From the NCBI GenBank assembly GCA_965214035.1, contig OZ243932.1, positions 1,922,001 through 1,986,000 on the forward strand: a stretch of DNA of 64,000 bases, read 5' to 3'. Under the pieces are notes generated by a model, which made no database searches, had not been told where the DNA came from, and saw only the letters and a list, made by a program, of their open reading frames with translations. The stretch is from JAJDYQ01 sp965214035. Its GTDB lineage: Bacteria > Pseudomonadota > Gammaproteobacteria > JAJDYQ01. The number at the start of each line of letters is the position of its first letter. Position 1 is the stretch's first letter. Of this stretch, positions 8,978-18,142 are shown in pieces. Position numbers and translations under genes: made by a program.

Positions 8978-9949
8978 ATGAGTGATTTTATTTTCAGCCT
9001 TACACCTCCGGATAAATCGCAGACAGCGGATACAACACAGAATCTTTTCGACAGCCCACTCTGGCAGCAGCATCTGAATCGGGCATTTGCCTGCCGGACC
9101 CTGTATGGCCGGCACCAGCCAACCGACACACTGTTCACGATTACCCTGTTCCGGGTCGGCCTGTTCAACATCGGTTATCTTGGCTTTCCTGTAGGCAGCG
9201 CCTCATTGTCGCCGGCGGCCATCAATACACTGAAAAGCGCCAACTATCCTGCCCCGGTTCATATCCTGCGATTTGCACCCAGCGCATTCGGATCCAGCAT
9301 ATCCAATCAAGATGCTGTCTTGGATTTACCGGCAGCCACCGTCCCGGAAACCGCAATCACCGACCTGCAGACATGGGATATGGCGCACCTGCCTAAATTG
9401 AGGCGGGACATAAAAAAGGCGAACCGGTCTGGTCTGGCTATCCGGGAAGTCCGCTCGGCCAGTGACGCCGAATATCTATATCGGTCGTATAAAGCCACCA
9501 TCCACAGGCATGACGGCAGCCTGCGCTATTCCCCGGCCTATTTCAGGGGGCTGGTTAAGCTGTCCAAAGTGACCGGGCTTGTCCGCTGTCTGCTCGCAAC
9601 CAAAGACGATCAAGCAACCGGGTTTATAACCACAATATGGCACGGTACAACCGTTTATTATCTGCATGGCGGCTTCAATCCGGCATTCCGGACGTATGGC
9701 GTGTCAGATAAGCTGGTGTACAAGGCAATTGAGCAAGCACAGCGGGATGGCGCACAATGCTTTAATCTTATGGCCTCACCAGCTGACCAGCCTTCGCTCA
9801 TCAGATTCAAGGAAAAATGGGGCGCCGTTACCCGGCCGCAAAACACCTATACCATTGATATCGATAAGTACTACGCCAAACCACTCAGACTGGCTCTGGC
9901 TGCTCACGGACTTGGAAAAAAGGTCTTGCGCCGACTGCCGCACCTTTAA
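8978..9949 (+). CDS. FemAB/BioF2-like GNAT-fold acyl- or aminoacyltransferase
   Basis: The protein has about 323 residues. The second half carries the signature of the BioF2-like/FemAB group: YKATIHRHDGSLRYSPAYF, then VRCLLATKDDQATGFITT, YYLHGGFNPAFRTYGVSDKL, and FNLMASPADQPSLIRFKEKWG. Such proteins transfer acyl or aminoacyl groups to peptidoglycan, polysaccharide or sugar amino groups. Being directly behind a DegT aminotransferase, it may acylate the new amino group; this is inference. I chose the ATG at 8978 over the upstream TTG at 8945, which lies inside the previous gene. The neighbouring operon at 9956 converges on it. Confidence 0.72.
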   Translation: MSDFIFSLTPPDKSQTADTTQNLFDSPLWQQHLNRAFACRTLYGRHQPTDTLFTITLFRVGLFNIGYLGFPVGSASLSPAAINTLKSANYPAPVHILRFAPSAFGSSISNQDAVLDLPAATVPETAITDLQTWDMAHLPKLRRDIKKANRSGLAIREVRSASDAEYLYRSYKATIHRHDGSLRYSPAYFRGLVKLSKVTGLVRCLLATKDDQATGFITTIWHGTTVYYLHGGFNPAFRTYGVSDKLVYKAIEQAQRDGAQCFNLMASPADQPSLIRFKEKWGAVTRPQNTYTIDIDKYYAKPLRLALAAHGLGKKVLRRLPHL

Positions 9950-9955
9950 AGCCAT

Positions 9956-11041
9956 CTATTGAGACAGGCGCGCCCGGATCTTGACCGCAAGCCGCCCGGC
10001 ATCGCTGGCGATACCGCGCAGGTAGCGGCTGCGAAAATTAACAAGATTATCAACACCAATAAAAAACAGATTTGCTGAGTTGACGCTCTCCATATCTCGA
10101 GTTTCCGGCTCTCCCCGGGGGCCGCCGAGCTTCAGCAGAGAGGGATCAAGATACTGGAGCGCAGACCGATAGCCAGTGGCGTAGATAATCAGATCGTATC
10201 TGGCCTTTGTGCCGTCCGCAAATAGAGCATGACCTTCCCGGATACCATGAATCCCGGCCCTTTTTAATACCTTTCCTGTATCTAGCAGTATGCCTGTTTC
10301 ACCACCCTCCATATCAACGTAAGAATCCATTTTTATATGCTGCTGAAACTTAATTTTGACAGCCTCATATAAAAAATAGGCGGCCTTTCTCAGAGCGCCT
10401 CGAAAGGTATGATCTCCCCTTAAGCGCAGTTCAGAACGGCAAGATATATCTACCTTAAAGCCGAATCTACTGAGCTCAGCCATTAGCTGCCCAGCGGTCG
10501 CCCGCTTACCTACCAGTAAAACCTTTTGAGCATCGGGATAATTCATAGCAACCTGCCGGGCCGAGACATAGCGGCAGGCGTGCATTTCAGACAGACTGCC
10601 ATCATTGCCTTCCGGCATGACTGGAATATAAGGGTTTGCGAAATAGCCCGTTGCACATACAACAAATCGGGCGAGATAATCTCCTTTACTGGTCTCAATC
10701 CTGAATTTGCCATTTTCCTGGCTGATATTCCGTACCAAGACATGCTGCGCCACTCTGATGTTGTTTTTGCTTGCATAGCGCTGCAGATAGTCATGATAGA
10801 AAGTCTTGCTGACCATTGCAAAAGGGTTGCTCAACCCAATCCGGCTGCCCGGCAGGAGGTTTGTCCACCAATGGCTGATGACAATCAGCCTATCAGGCAT
10901 GGACTGCCATGAAAACCCAATCTCCTGCTGTTCCAGAATGCCGTAATCAATACCATATTTGCCCAAATAATAACCCAGACTCAGGCCAGCCGGACCGGCA
11001 CCGATGATCATGACATCCCGGACTTGTTGCTGATTCATCAA
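9956..11041 (-). CDS. FAD/NAD(P)-binding monooxygenase-like oxidoreductase
   Basis: The protein has 361 residues. It starts with a Rossmann FAD motif IIGAGPAGLSLGYYLG (glycines at 14, 16 and 19). It has the Trp-containing segment GFSWQSMPDRLIVISHWW and the second-half ATGYRSALQYLDP of flavin monooxygenases and lysine/ornithine hydroxylase relatives. The NADPH-binding glycine motif is altered (LLVGKRATAGQL instead of GxGxSG/A), so cofactor use may differ. It is the third gene of a tightly overlapping set: its start overlaps the methyltransferase stop by four bases. No small-molecule scaffold genes are near, so the substrate is unknown; oxidation of a lipid or sugar intermediate is possible. 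Confidence 0.74.
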   Translation of the reverse strand: MMNQQQVRDVMIIGAGPAGLSLGYYLGKYGIDYGILEQQEIGFSWQSMPDRLIVISHWWTNLLPGSRIGLSNPFAMVSKTFYHDYLQRYASKNNIRVAQHVLVRNISQENGKFRIETSKGDYLARFVVCATGYFANPYIPVMPEGNDGSLSEMHACRYVSARQVAMNYPDAQKVLLVGKRATAGQLMAELSRFGFKVDISCRSELRLRGDHTFRGALRKAAYFLYEAVKIKFQQHIKMDSYVDMEGGETGILLDTGKVLKRAGIHGIREGHALFADGTKARYDLIIYATGYRSALQYLDPSLLKLGGPRGEPETRDMESVNSANLFFIGVDNLVNFRSRYLRGIASDAGRLAVKIRARLSQ

Positions 11042-11775
11042 GCCGGCTTACGCAGCACGAACAAAGTCTCAAAATAATCAACCGGCAATCTGGACAGAAG
11101 AGAGGAATACCATCTGTCGATTTTGATCAGGCGAGAAAACATGGCTCGCGGCACAAATCCGTAACGAACGGGATATATAAGCGGGAAATGTCCGGCTCTT
11201 ACCCACTGCACCTGTTCGACCTGCAGGCCCGCCTCGGAAAAAACAGATATAAAATCCTGAATGCAGCGTTGCTTTTTGTGTCCGTCATCCGTTATCTTCG
11301 CTACCTTACGGGTTTGCTCTATACAGACATAAGGTGCCCCCGGCTTAAGCACGCGCCTCAGCTCTCGCAAAACTCCCAGCAGGTGTTGCTCATCCAGGAT
11401 ATGGTTCAGCACCACATAACTTGCCACCGCATCAAAGCTGTCATTGCTGAAAGGTATGGAACTGCCATCGTAATGCAGTAATGCCGCATTACCTGCGTGC
11501 AGGGCAAGCAGATCAAAGGCAATATCGATCCCGACTGCCCACATCTCCAAATCATTCAGGTACTCGGTGATATGACCGGTACCACACCCGAAATCAAGTA
11601 TGCGGCTGCCTTTGTCAAGCGAGGCAATGGCATCCGCTATCTGCGCATTTCGATGCGCCCGTATGTAGGCATTTTTGTATCCGCGGGTATCTGCAGGGTC
11701 TATAACCGCCGCATCAGCACCGAATCTCGACATGCTGTTCCAGTAAGCTCGGCTTGATTTTAATTCTTCCCACAT
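11038..11775 (-). CDS. class I SAM-dependent methyltransferase
   Basis: The protein has 245 residues. Motif I is ILDFGCGTGHITEYL near residue 59, strand 2 ends in AVGIDIAFDLL, and motif IV/V reads DAVASYVVLNHIL ... ELRRVLKPGAPYVCIEQTRK, the Methyltransf_11 pattern. It overlaps the oxidoreductase by four bases and the upstream membrane protein gene by 16 bases, so the three are probably translated together. The acceptor is not identifiable. Confidence 0.8.
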   Translation of the reverse strand: MWEELKSSRAYWNSMSRFGADAAVIDPADTRGYKNAYIRAHRNAQIADAIASLDKGSRILDFGCGTGHITEYLNDLEMWAVGIDIAFDLLALHAGNAALLHYDGSSIPFSNDSFDAVASYVVLNHILDEQHLLGVLRELRRVLKPGAPYVCIEQTRKVAKITDDGHKKQRCIQDFISVFSEAGLQVEQVQWVRAGHFPLIYPVRYGFVPRAMFSRLIKIDRWYSSLLSRLPVDYFETLFVLRKPA

Positions 11776-12674
11776 GATCGCGATGCTAATAACAGTTCAA
11801 CAATTATATAAAATATGATCTCGCATGCAATATACAATATCCGATATGCAATGCCGTAAAAAAGCAGCTGTCCTACAGATAACCCAAAAAGACTACCCAG
11901 CCAGAGAAAGACAGCCTCTCGCACCAGGACGCCATTGGGAACAACGACTACCAGTAATGCCAACCATGAGGCTGCGGCATAAAACCAGCCGATGTGTAGA
12001 AAAAACGGCGACTCACGACCAGTCAGATAGTACCAGATCATGAAATAAAACACCCATTCAATACACAGGCAGAGCAGAATAAGCGTCGCCTGCCTCCATG
12101 AATGACCTTGAGACTCGACCAGGGTAACGGAGAAAAAATCCGCTACATAGTTAAATGCGCGGGTCAGTGTGTTACGGGTGAGTAGCGGAATTGCAAAACA
12201 CAACAGCAACACACCCGGCAATGCAACAAGCAGGCTACCCAGAAAAAAACAAGCGGACAATGTAGCAAGTACCAGTATTGATATGATATTGGTAATCAAA
12301 TATTGTGTAACATTCGCTTCCCAGATAATGGAGGCCTTGGCGACATCCGCCATCCTGATGGACTGAGAAATAACGCCCAGCACCTTGCCTGGTATGTATC
12401 TGATAACCTGACCATTTGCATAGGCGGCGAATGCCTGCAACCATGTCATTGACGGCAGCCTGTATTTACCAAGAATCAACACATGTACCCACGCCTTAAA
12501 CAGCAGGACAAGCAAGCAGAAAAATATCGCCAGCAGGCAATCTATAATGCTGATAGAGAAATCAGTAGATCGAATCTCCCGGATGGCAGGCGTTATGATG
12601 TAATAGATCGCTATCAGGCTCATGCCCAACAGTAGATACAGGATAAATTGCCGATTTTTTAACAGCGCTATCAT
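11760..12674 (-). CDS. AglD/UPF0104-type integral membrane protein (flippase-like)
   Basis: The protein has about 304 residues from the ATG at 12674, with seven to eight hydrophobic segments. The family landmark AYANGQVIRYIPGKVLGV, a polar loop with PGK, identifies the lysylphosphatidylglycerol-synthase-like transmembrane (UPF0104/AglD) group. VVVVPNGVLVREAV matches the later conserved G-RE loop. Members are implicated in translocation or polymerisation of lipid-linked glycans and in aminoacyl-phospholipid synthesis. Longer in-frame starts exist up to 12842, but that extension is unlike the family. It heads the set flippase-like, methyltransferase, oxidoreductase, divergent from the aminotransferase gene at 12912. 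Confidence 0.7.
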   Translation of the reverse strand: MIALLKNRQFILYLLLGMSLIAIYYIITPAIREIRSTDFSISIIDCLLAIFFCLLVLLFKAWVHVLILGKYRLPSMTWLQAFAAYANGQVIRYIPGKVLGVISQSIRMADVAKASIIWEANVTQYLITNIISILVLATLSACFFLGSLLVALPGVLLLCFAIPLLTRNTLTRAFNYVADFFSVTLVESQGHSWRQATLILLCLCIEWVFYFMIWYYLTGRESPFFLHIGWFYAAASWLALLVVVVPNGVLVREAVFLWLGSLFGLSVGQLLFYGIAYRILYIACEIIFYIIVELLLASRSCGKN

Positions 12675-12911
12675 GATATTCTCGTAGTCTGCCCTGCATG
12701 GGCGAATCACTGCCCGTACACCAAGCAAGAAGCCCATGAATTTATGACAGCGATGGTCATCAGGATGCCAGAACATTGCTATTATATCCATCATTTGAAT
12801 AATAGAATATGGCTTGGGCTGCCAACCGCATGTAATCGTCATTCACCACATAGTTGGTTCGCTCCGGTTATGCCTTATGCTGTAAACTCAAATCTTAACC
12901 GGTAATGACAA

Positions 12912-14069
12912 ATGCCTAAACTGATCGTACGCTATCGGTCTTCAATAAACCTCCGTACACTACTGGTAGCTCTGAAGACACAATCTATACAGACCACACC
13001 CCTGTTTACTGAATCCGGGTTCAATACATCGCTATACCGGTCTGCTGCCGATGCACTACATGCCTACCTCAACAAGTACAGTATTCGAGGCAAGATTATT
13101 GTTCCTGCCTATACTTGTGAACGTGTTGTCAGTGCACTGATCAGTGCCGGCTCAACCCCTTGTTTTATTGACGTTGACCTACACACAGGTGTAGCGTCAC
13201 CCATGGCGATTGTGGATGCGTGCAGGCAACACAAACCGGCAGCGATCATTGCCACCCACATATTCGGCCATTCTCCACAATTCGCCCAACTCATGTCTTA
13301 CTGCCGTACCGAAGGTATTCGCGTCATCGAAGATGCGGCTTTGTCCGTCCCCACTGTATTTGACAACATTCAATCCCAGTCCACCACCAATCATCCGGAT
13401 GCGACAATCCTCAGTTTCGGAAAAGGAAAGCTATTCAGCCTGGGACTGGGCGGGTTACTCATTGATTATCTGGGGCCGGTGGACATGGCCATAGGACAGC
13501 GTAAGCTGAGGGGCTTTGCAGGATTTGCCGAGCTGTTGGCTCTCGCCATCTATGCCTCGCCTTTATGGCGATATCAAGTATGGATTACTTCGCATCTAAA
13601 ATCATTTTTACGCTACAAAAACGCTAAATCTTCATTTCAGCCAAAGCCCATCTACGGAAACAGGCTATCTCCCCTGGCTGCAAGGCTTGTCAACACGCTC
13701 GTCACCAAGCAAGCATGGGACCATAACCTGCAACACCGCCACCACATCAATCAAGTCTATCTTGATAATATCAGCCCATGCTCACTATTACGTACACCTG
13801 TCATCACGGAAATAGACACCTTTATCACCCCTCACTACCCGATTTTCACTCCTCAAAAAATGGCCCTGCACCATTACCTTGCGCAGCGCGGATTCGATAC
13901 GGCCATCTATTTCGATTACTGCATAGGCCGACTCGCCACCCACAGTAATTTTCCTAATGCCGAGCGCTTTGCCCGAGAGGTACTTCTGCTACCCAACCAC
14001 ATCGGTATTACAACAGTAGAGGCACGTGAGTTGGCGCAGACTATCAACCAGTGGGCAGCTAGCCACTAA
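12912..14069 (+). CDS. divergent DegT-family PLP-dependent aminotransferase-like protein
   Basis: The protein has 385 residues. The fold-type I order is kept: YRSAADALHAYL near residue 42, VPAYTCERVVSAL near 64, CFIDVDLHTG near 84, and IEDAALSV with Asp at 141 for the PLP nitrogen. The expected PLP lysine is Lys173 in LSFGKGKLFSLGLGG. The usual GEGG after it is GLGG, so the acidic residue is lost. It is long diverged from the DegT protein at 7807-8964 and may act on a different substrate. It is transcribed divergently from the flippase-like operon; 69 bases separate it from the longest possible start there. Confidence 0.72.
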   Translation: MPKLIVRYRSSINLRTLLVALKTQSIQTTPLFTESGFNTSLYRSAADALHAYLNKYSIRGKIIVPAYTCERVVSALISAGSTPCFIDVDLHTGVASPMAIVDACRQHKPAAIIATHIFGHSPQFAQLMSYCRTEGIRVIEDAALSVPTVFDNIQSQSTTNHPDATILSFGKGKLFSLGLGGLLIDYLGPVDMAIGQRKLRGFAGFAELLALAIYASPLWRYQVWITSHLKSFLRYKNAKSSFQPKPIYGNRLSPLAARLVNTLVTKQAWDHNLQHRHHINQVYLDNISPCSLLRTPVITEIDTFITPHYPIFTPQKMALHHYLAQRGFDTAIYFDYCIGRLATHSNFPNAERFAREVLLLPNHIGITTVEARELAQTINQWAASH

Positions 14070-14106
14070 CTGAATCTTGCTCCAGTAAGGACACTATCCT
14101 GTATCT

Positions 14107-15258
14107 CTAGCGGAAACCCGGATTTAAGACCTTTAATAAATGCTGGCAGGAAGATTCCAGCGATAATAATTCCCCAAGCCCGGTACAGTCACCAAGCCGG
14201 TTCGCAGGAGAATCGACAAGGGCTTCTCTTATTGCGGCGGCAATATCGGTGGGAGTGGTACTCCGCGCCAGAACACCAAAGCCGTAATCCGCGAAAAGAC
14301 GCGGCAGATCTCCTACCGGTGTCATAACCAGCGGCGTATTGCAATGCACTGCATCGGACAGGATAACCGGTATGGATTCGATGCGTGATGGCAACAGCAG
14401 ATAATCGGCGGCAGCAATAAAATCAGCGGCCTGTTTCGCTCCCAGATAGCCGCGCAGGGTTACCGGTCGGTTCATTTGCTGCAATCGATCCACCGCCGCT
14501 TTTACCTCTGCCTCCAGAGGGCCACCACCCGCAATCACCACCCCGGCGATGCGTGCCCAGTCCTGCTCTTCAAGCATTTGCAGCGCCTGCAGCAGCCGGT
14601 CAATGCCCTTGTTCGGATGCCAGCGCCCCAGAAAGTGCAGCATACGCCCGGCGTTATCATCGGGAAGCTGCTGTCTGGCAACCGGTGGCAATCGACGTGC
14701 GCTGGGCAAAAACATACACTCGCGTCCCGTCATTACCCGGACCTCATCACAGAGCCCGAATCCATCCGCAAAACAATGGCTGGCATCTCGTGCACACAGG
14801 CGCAGCAGAGGGCGGAGAACAACGTTATCTTTATAGTTCCAGATATCGCTGCCAAGTGCCCAGACAGCATATCGCACCCCGAATATCGTGGCTGCCAGCC
14901 ATGCCCAGAGTCCACAGGGCACGAGCCACAATGCCAGAATTTGAGTCGGTTCCTTGCGGTATTGACAGGTTGCCACGAAGGTCGCCCACAGACCGGAGAC
15001 CATAACCCGCAGCATGATGAATATATCCGCCGGAGAAGAAAAAGACAGCGTACTCAGGGCCCGGCCTTCAGGTGCCCAGAAACCGTGAACCTCCATCTCG
15101 TCAGAACATATACCTCCCACAGCGGGTGCGATCACTGTCACCCTGACCCTGCTCTGCATGTAATGACAGTAATCTCTGACAAAGGCGCCTGCCGCCTCTC
15201 TGCCCCGCTCGGCTCCCGGCCAGGAACTGGTCACTACAATAAGTCTGGGACTGCTCAT
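14107..15258 (-). CDS. GT4-family glycosyltransferase
   Basis: The protein has about 383 residues. Its N-terminal start is LIVVTSSWPGAERGREAAG. The C-terminal donor-binding half reads HFLGRWHPNKGIDRLLQAL, then VIAGGGPLEAEVKAA and LLPSRIESIPVILSDAVHCNTPLVM. The E in SRIESIP is the retaining-GT4 E-x7-E element. It probably adds one sugar to the cell-surface glycan at the inner face of the membrane. It converges on the aminotransferase gene at 12912-14069. The ATG at 15258 is preferred to one at 15270 because the family begins near MSSPRLIVV. Confidence 0.85.
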   Translation of the reverse strand: MSSPRLIVVTSSWPGAERGREAAGAFVRDYCHYMQSRVRVTVIAPAVGGICSDEMEVHGFWAPEGRALSTLSFSSPADIFIMLRVMVSGLWATFVATCQYRKEPTQILALWLVPCGLWAWLAATIFGVRYAVWALGSDIWNYKDNVVLRPLLRLCARDASHCFADGFGLCDEVRVMTGRECMFLPSARRLPPVARQQLPDDNAGRMLHFLGRWHPNKGIDRLLQALQMLEEQDWARIAGVVIAGGGPLEAEVKAAVDRLQQMNRPVTLRGYLGAKQAADFIAAADYLLLPSRIESIPVILSDAVHCNTPLVMTPVGDLPRLFADYGFGVLARSTTPTDIAAAIREALVDSPANRLGDCTGLGELLSLESSCQHLLKVLNPGFR

Positions 15259-15658
15259 GCAGGGAAACAATGCCCTAACGGAGTATAGAGGAAATCAAGC
15301 AGGAACCCGGGCCCACCATTGCCGCTGGCACCTGCCCTGATAAAAGCATCATGGATTTCTGACGGCATAGTGACCATCCTACATGAACAGGATAAACAAG
15401 TGTATGGCTAACCAGTCATCACCCCGGTTGAATAAAATCAGCCAGAGCATCTGCATCAGGCAATTTGATTCAGATACACCTGCTGCATCAGCACCTATCA
15501 GCCGGAAAGTTTCTGACAGCCATCACATGCTCGCTAACTCAGCGGAGAGATTCGTGTTGACGGTTCGCACTGCATCGATCCAGACACCGGGGATACCGAC
15601 CATAGATTGCCAGTCAGAAATAACGTAAAATCGACTTTCCGTGTTCCCGTGGCAACCC
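15259..15658. other. intergenic stretch of 400 bases
   Basis: This lies between the divergent GT4 gene and the DUF938 methyltransferase gene and should hold both promoters. Short open frames are present on both strands but none has a convincing start, homology or codon pattern. I see no repeat or RNA gene in it. Confidence 0.5.
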
Positions 15659-16249
15659 ATGAAACCCTTTTCCGAATCCAGTGAGCAGAACAAGGCCCCG
15701 ATTCTTGATGTTCTGAAAATTGAATTCGAGGGCAGGCTGCGTGTTCTGGAAGTTGGTTCCGGCACCGGTCAACATGCCATTTATTTTGCGAAAAAACTGC
15801 CCCACCTGCACTGGATCTGCTCGGATCTTGAAGAAAGCCACGCCGGCATCCGCATGTGGCTTGAAGAGGCCGGTCGGGACAACATTGACGGACCGCTGCT
15901 GCTGGACGCCGCAGAAAGCTGGCCACCGCTCTCTTTTGATGCCGTGTTCAGCTCAAATGCGATCCATATCATGCCCTGGAGGGCCGTTAAAGGCATGATA
16001 GAAAACACCGGCAAAGTACTTTGCTCAGGCGGCAAACTCTGCCTGTATGGTCCGTTTATGCATGATGGCAGGCATACCTCCGAAAGTAACGCGCAATTCG
16101 ATGACTGGTTGAAAAGTTGCGATCCCCGAAGCGGTGTTCGGGATGTCTCGGAGCTGAAGGTTCTGATGCAGCAGCACAGTATGGAACTTGTCAGGGACTA
16201 TGAGATGCCGGCCAATAATCACACTCTGGTCTGGCAGAAATATGACTGA
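15659..16249 (+). CDS. DUF938-family SAM-dependent methyltransferase
   Basis: The protein has about 196 residues. It shows the DUF938 pattern: MKPFSESSEQNKAPILDVL at the start, VLEVGSGTGQHAIYFAKKLP (SAM motif I), SSNAIHIMPW, GGKLCLYGPFMHDGRHTSESN and the ending EMPANNHTLVWQK. The family is a class I methyltransferase fold of unknown substrate, common as a single housekeeping-like gene in proteobacteria. The start at 15659 fits the family; an ATG 18 bases upstream is also in frame. Two bases separate its stop from the next ATG, so the Sel1 protein is translated with it. Confidence 0.86.
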   Translation: MKPFSESSEQNKAPILDVLKIEFEGRLRVLEVGSGTGQHAIYFAKKLPHLHWICSDLEESHAGIRMWLEEAGRDNIDGPLLLDAAESWPPLSFDAVFSSNAIHIMPWRAVKGMIENTGKVLCSGGKLCLYGPFMHDGRHTSESNAQFDDWLKSCDPRSGVRDVSELKVLMQQHSMELVRDYEMPANNHTLVWQKYD

Positions 16250-16251
16250 TC

Positions 16252-16884
16252 ATGTTGTATAAATCATTGACCAGATCGGCTTTATGGCTAGGGTTGTTAT
16301 GCAACCTTTGTCTGGCCGCTGCCGACCCGCTTGGTGAAGCCGAACAGGCATTGACCTATGGTGAGTATGACAGGGCGCTCAGGATATTTACCCGGCTATC
16401 TGACAACGGCAATCCCGATGCCATGATAGGGCTTGGGCGCATGTATCAGGGCGGACATGGCATTGAGCAAAACCATGACACAGCGATGAGCTGGTATGCA
16501 CGGGCGATCAATATATGGAATGTGCGTGCCAGACAGAATGACCCACGTGCCTATGCCTCACTGGGGGTTTTATTTGACAAAGGCATTTCATTCAAGAAAG
16601 ACAAGGAACGTGCCCGGCAGTATTTCAAACAGGCATTCGATATCGCGCATGCCGGAGCACTGCAGGGCGACAACGACTCACAATACCTGACAGGTATGCT
16701 TTACAGCAGCGGCAGGGGCATCCCGAAGGACATAATTGCCGGCGTACAATGGCTGGGGAAAGCCGGCGAAGGCGGCAAAGAAAACGCCATAAAAATGCTG
16801 ATTCATATTTATGAATGCGGCTGCCGCGGCCTGCCGAAAGACGATCAGCAGGCGAAATACTGGCGCGGGAAGCTGTATCAATGA
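16252..16884 (+). CDS. secreted Sel1-like repeat protein
   Basis: The protein has 210 residues. A signal peptide (positively charged start, hydrophobic LALWLGL-type core, cleavage after about residue 24) is followed by four Sel1 repeats. They start at about residues 52, 91, 135 and 170, with markers such as GLGRMYQGGHGIEQN, SLGVLFDKGISFKKD and GMLYSSGRGIPKD. Sel1 repeats are TPR-like helical pairs that bind protein partners, here in the periplasm. The final repeat, ECGCRGLPKD, has two cysteines close together. The partner is not visible from the context. Confidence 0.83.
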   Translation: MLYKSLTRSALWLGLLCNLCLAAADPLGEAEQALTYGEYDRALRIFTRLSDNGNPDAMIGLGRMYQGGHGIEQNHDTAMSWYARAINIWNVRARQNDPRAYASLGVLFDKGISFKKDKERARQYFKQAFDIAHAGALQGDNDSQYLTGMLYSSGRGIPKDIIAGVQWLGKAGEGGKENAIKMLIHIYECGCRGLPKDDQQAKYWRGKLYQ

Positions 16885-17083
16885 CGCGGATACAACAACA
16901 GCCGCATCAATCAGCACTTCTACCAACCATTGCTCAGATACAATAACCGACAAACCTCTCGCTACGCAGCAGGGCCATGACTGGTATATCAATCGGTCAA
17001 ACTTTATCTATTGTCAATGCAGCACCCATGTTTCCAGAGGATCTCTGACAGGCATGCCGAAATAAGGCAACGCCCACAGTCCG

Positions 17084-17983
17084 CTACCTCGCTGCCAGCT
17101 CCTCCAGCTTTTTCGCCTTAATGACCTGACCGTCCAGAGCGGCATCGGAAGCACTGCGACCATAGGCCACTGAAATTAACTGGCTGTAATAGACAACCGG
17201 CATGTTGAATTTGGTGCCATATCTGGCATTGATCTGATCCTGATAAATCTCGACATTCGCCTGACACAATGGGCAGGGCGTTGCGATCATATCGGCATCG
17301 TTGTCGTAGGCTGCCTCGATAATACCCTTGATCATCTCCTGAGATTTTTCAGGTTCGGAAAATGCCAGGGCACCACCACAACACTGCACCTTCTTTTCAT
17401 AAGTGGGAATAGAGTCACCACCCAGAGTATCGACCAGACCATCCAGATACATGGGATTTTCATACGACTCACCATCAATGCCGAAAGGACGGTTGGTCTG
17501 ACACCCCACATAGCCAGCCACCTTGATACCTTCCAGCGGCTTCTTCACTCCCTTACCGATTTCCTCATAACCGATATCTTCAATCAAAACTTCCGCCATG
17601 TGGCGGATCGGCGTTTCATTCTTCAGTTTCATGCCCGCTTCAGCCAATGCTTCGTTGGCCTCCTTGAACATGTTTTCATCGTCCTGAAAACGCTCGGCGG
17701 CCTCACGAGTAGATAACCAGCAGGCGGCACAGGTGGCAACGATGTCCTGACCGGCGTTATGCTCCTCGGACAGAGCAATATTACGTGCCGACATGACTAG
17801 ACGCGGCAACTCACCGCCGCTACCATAACCGATAGAAGCGGAACAACAGTTCCAGTCCGGGATTTCATTCAGTTGAACATCCAGCTCCTCACACATGGTG
17901 GCCACAGACTTCATCATATTGGATGAAGTTGCACCTTTCTGCGAGGAACAACCGGGATAATATGAATATTCACGTTTTGCCAT
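17084..17983 (-). CDS. HdrB-like CCG-domain protein (heterodisulfide reductase subunit B family)
   Basis: The protein has 299 residues. It carries two complete CCG domains. Domain 1 has Cys12, Cys46-Cys47, Cys85 and Cys88 (CX33CCX37CX2C). Domain 2 has Cys161, Cys201-Cys202, Cys237 and Cys240 (CX39CCX34CX2C). These motifs bind the noncubane [4Fe-4S] clusters of HdrB, and the same fold occurs in type E succinate dehydrogenases, glycolate oxidase GlcF and sulfur-oxidiser sHdr complexes. No HdrA, HdrC, lipoate-binding protein or flavin subunit is nearby, so the partner must be encoded elsewhere. The chain is soluble. A normal sdhCDAB set exists in the window, so it is unlikely to be part of the main succinate dehydrogenase. 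Confidence 0.82.
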   Translation of the reverse strand: MAKREYSYYPGCSSQKGATSSNMMKSVATMCEELDVQLNEIPDWNCCSASIGYGSGGELPRLVMSARNIALSEEHNAGQDIVATCAACWLSTREAAERFQDDENMFKEANEALAEAGMKLKNETPIRHMAEVLIEDIGYEEIGKGVKKPLEGIKVAGYVGCQTNRPFGIDGESYENPMYLDGLVDTLGGDSIPTYEKKVQCCGGALAFSEPEKSQEMIKGIIEAAYDNDADMIATPCPLCQANVEIYQDQINARYGTKFNMPVVYYSQLISVAYGRSASDAALDGQVIKAKKLEELAAR

Positions 17984-18142
17984 TTTAGAACCCTAATTTA
18001 CCGTAATGCTTGATTGACACAAATCACAGCCCCTGCACCCTGCCGGTTACCGTGTTGCCAGCCACTCTGGCCAAAGGCCCAAACGCTACACCCGGCGGGT
18101 TTTGCGTAATGGGCCGGCCATAATGACATAAATACCAGCAAC

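Noticed and set aside
15383..15628. 81-codon plus-strand frame ahead of the DUF938 gene
   Set aside because: Low-complexity serine/isoleucine-rich translation, no ribosome-binding site, and an overlapping frame on the other strand of equal quality.
17084..17983. Reading the HdrB-like gene as part of a sulfur-oxidising sHdr cluster or a second succinate dehydrogenase
   Set aside because: No hdrA, hdrC, lipoate-binding protein, flavoprotein or iron-sulfur partner is adjacent, and complete sdhCDAB genes lie elsewhere in the window.
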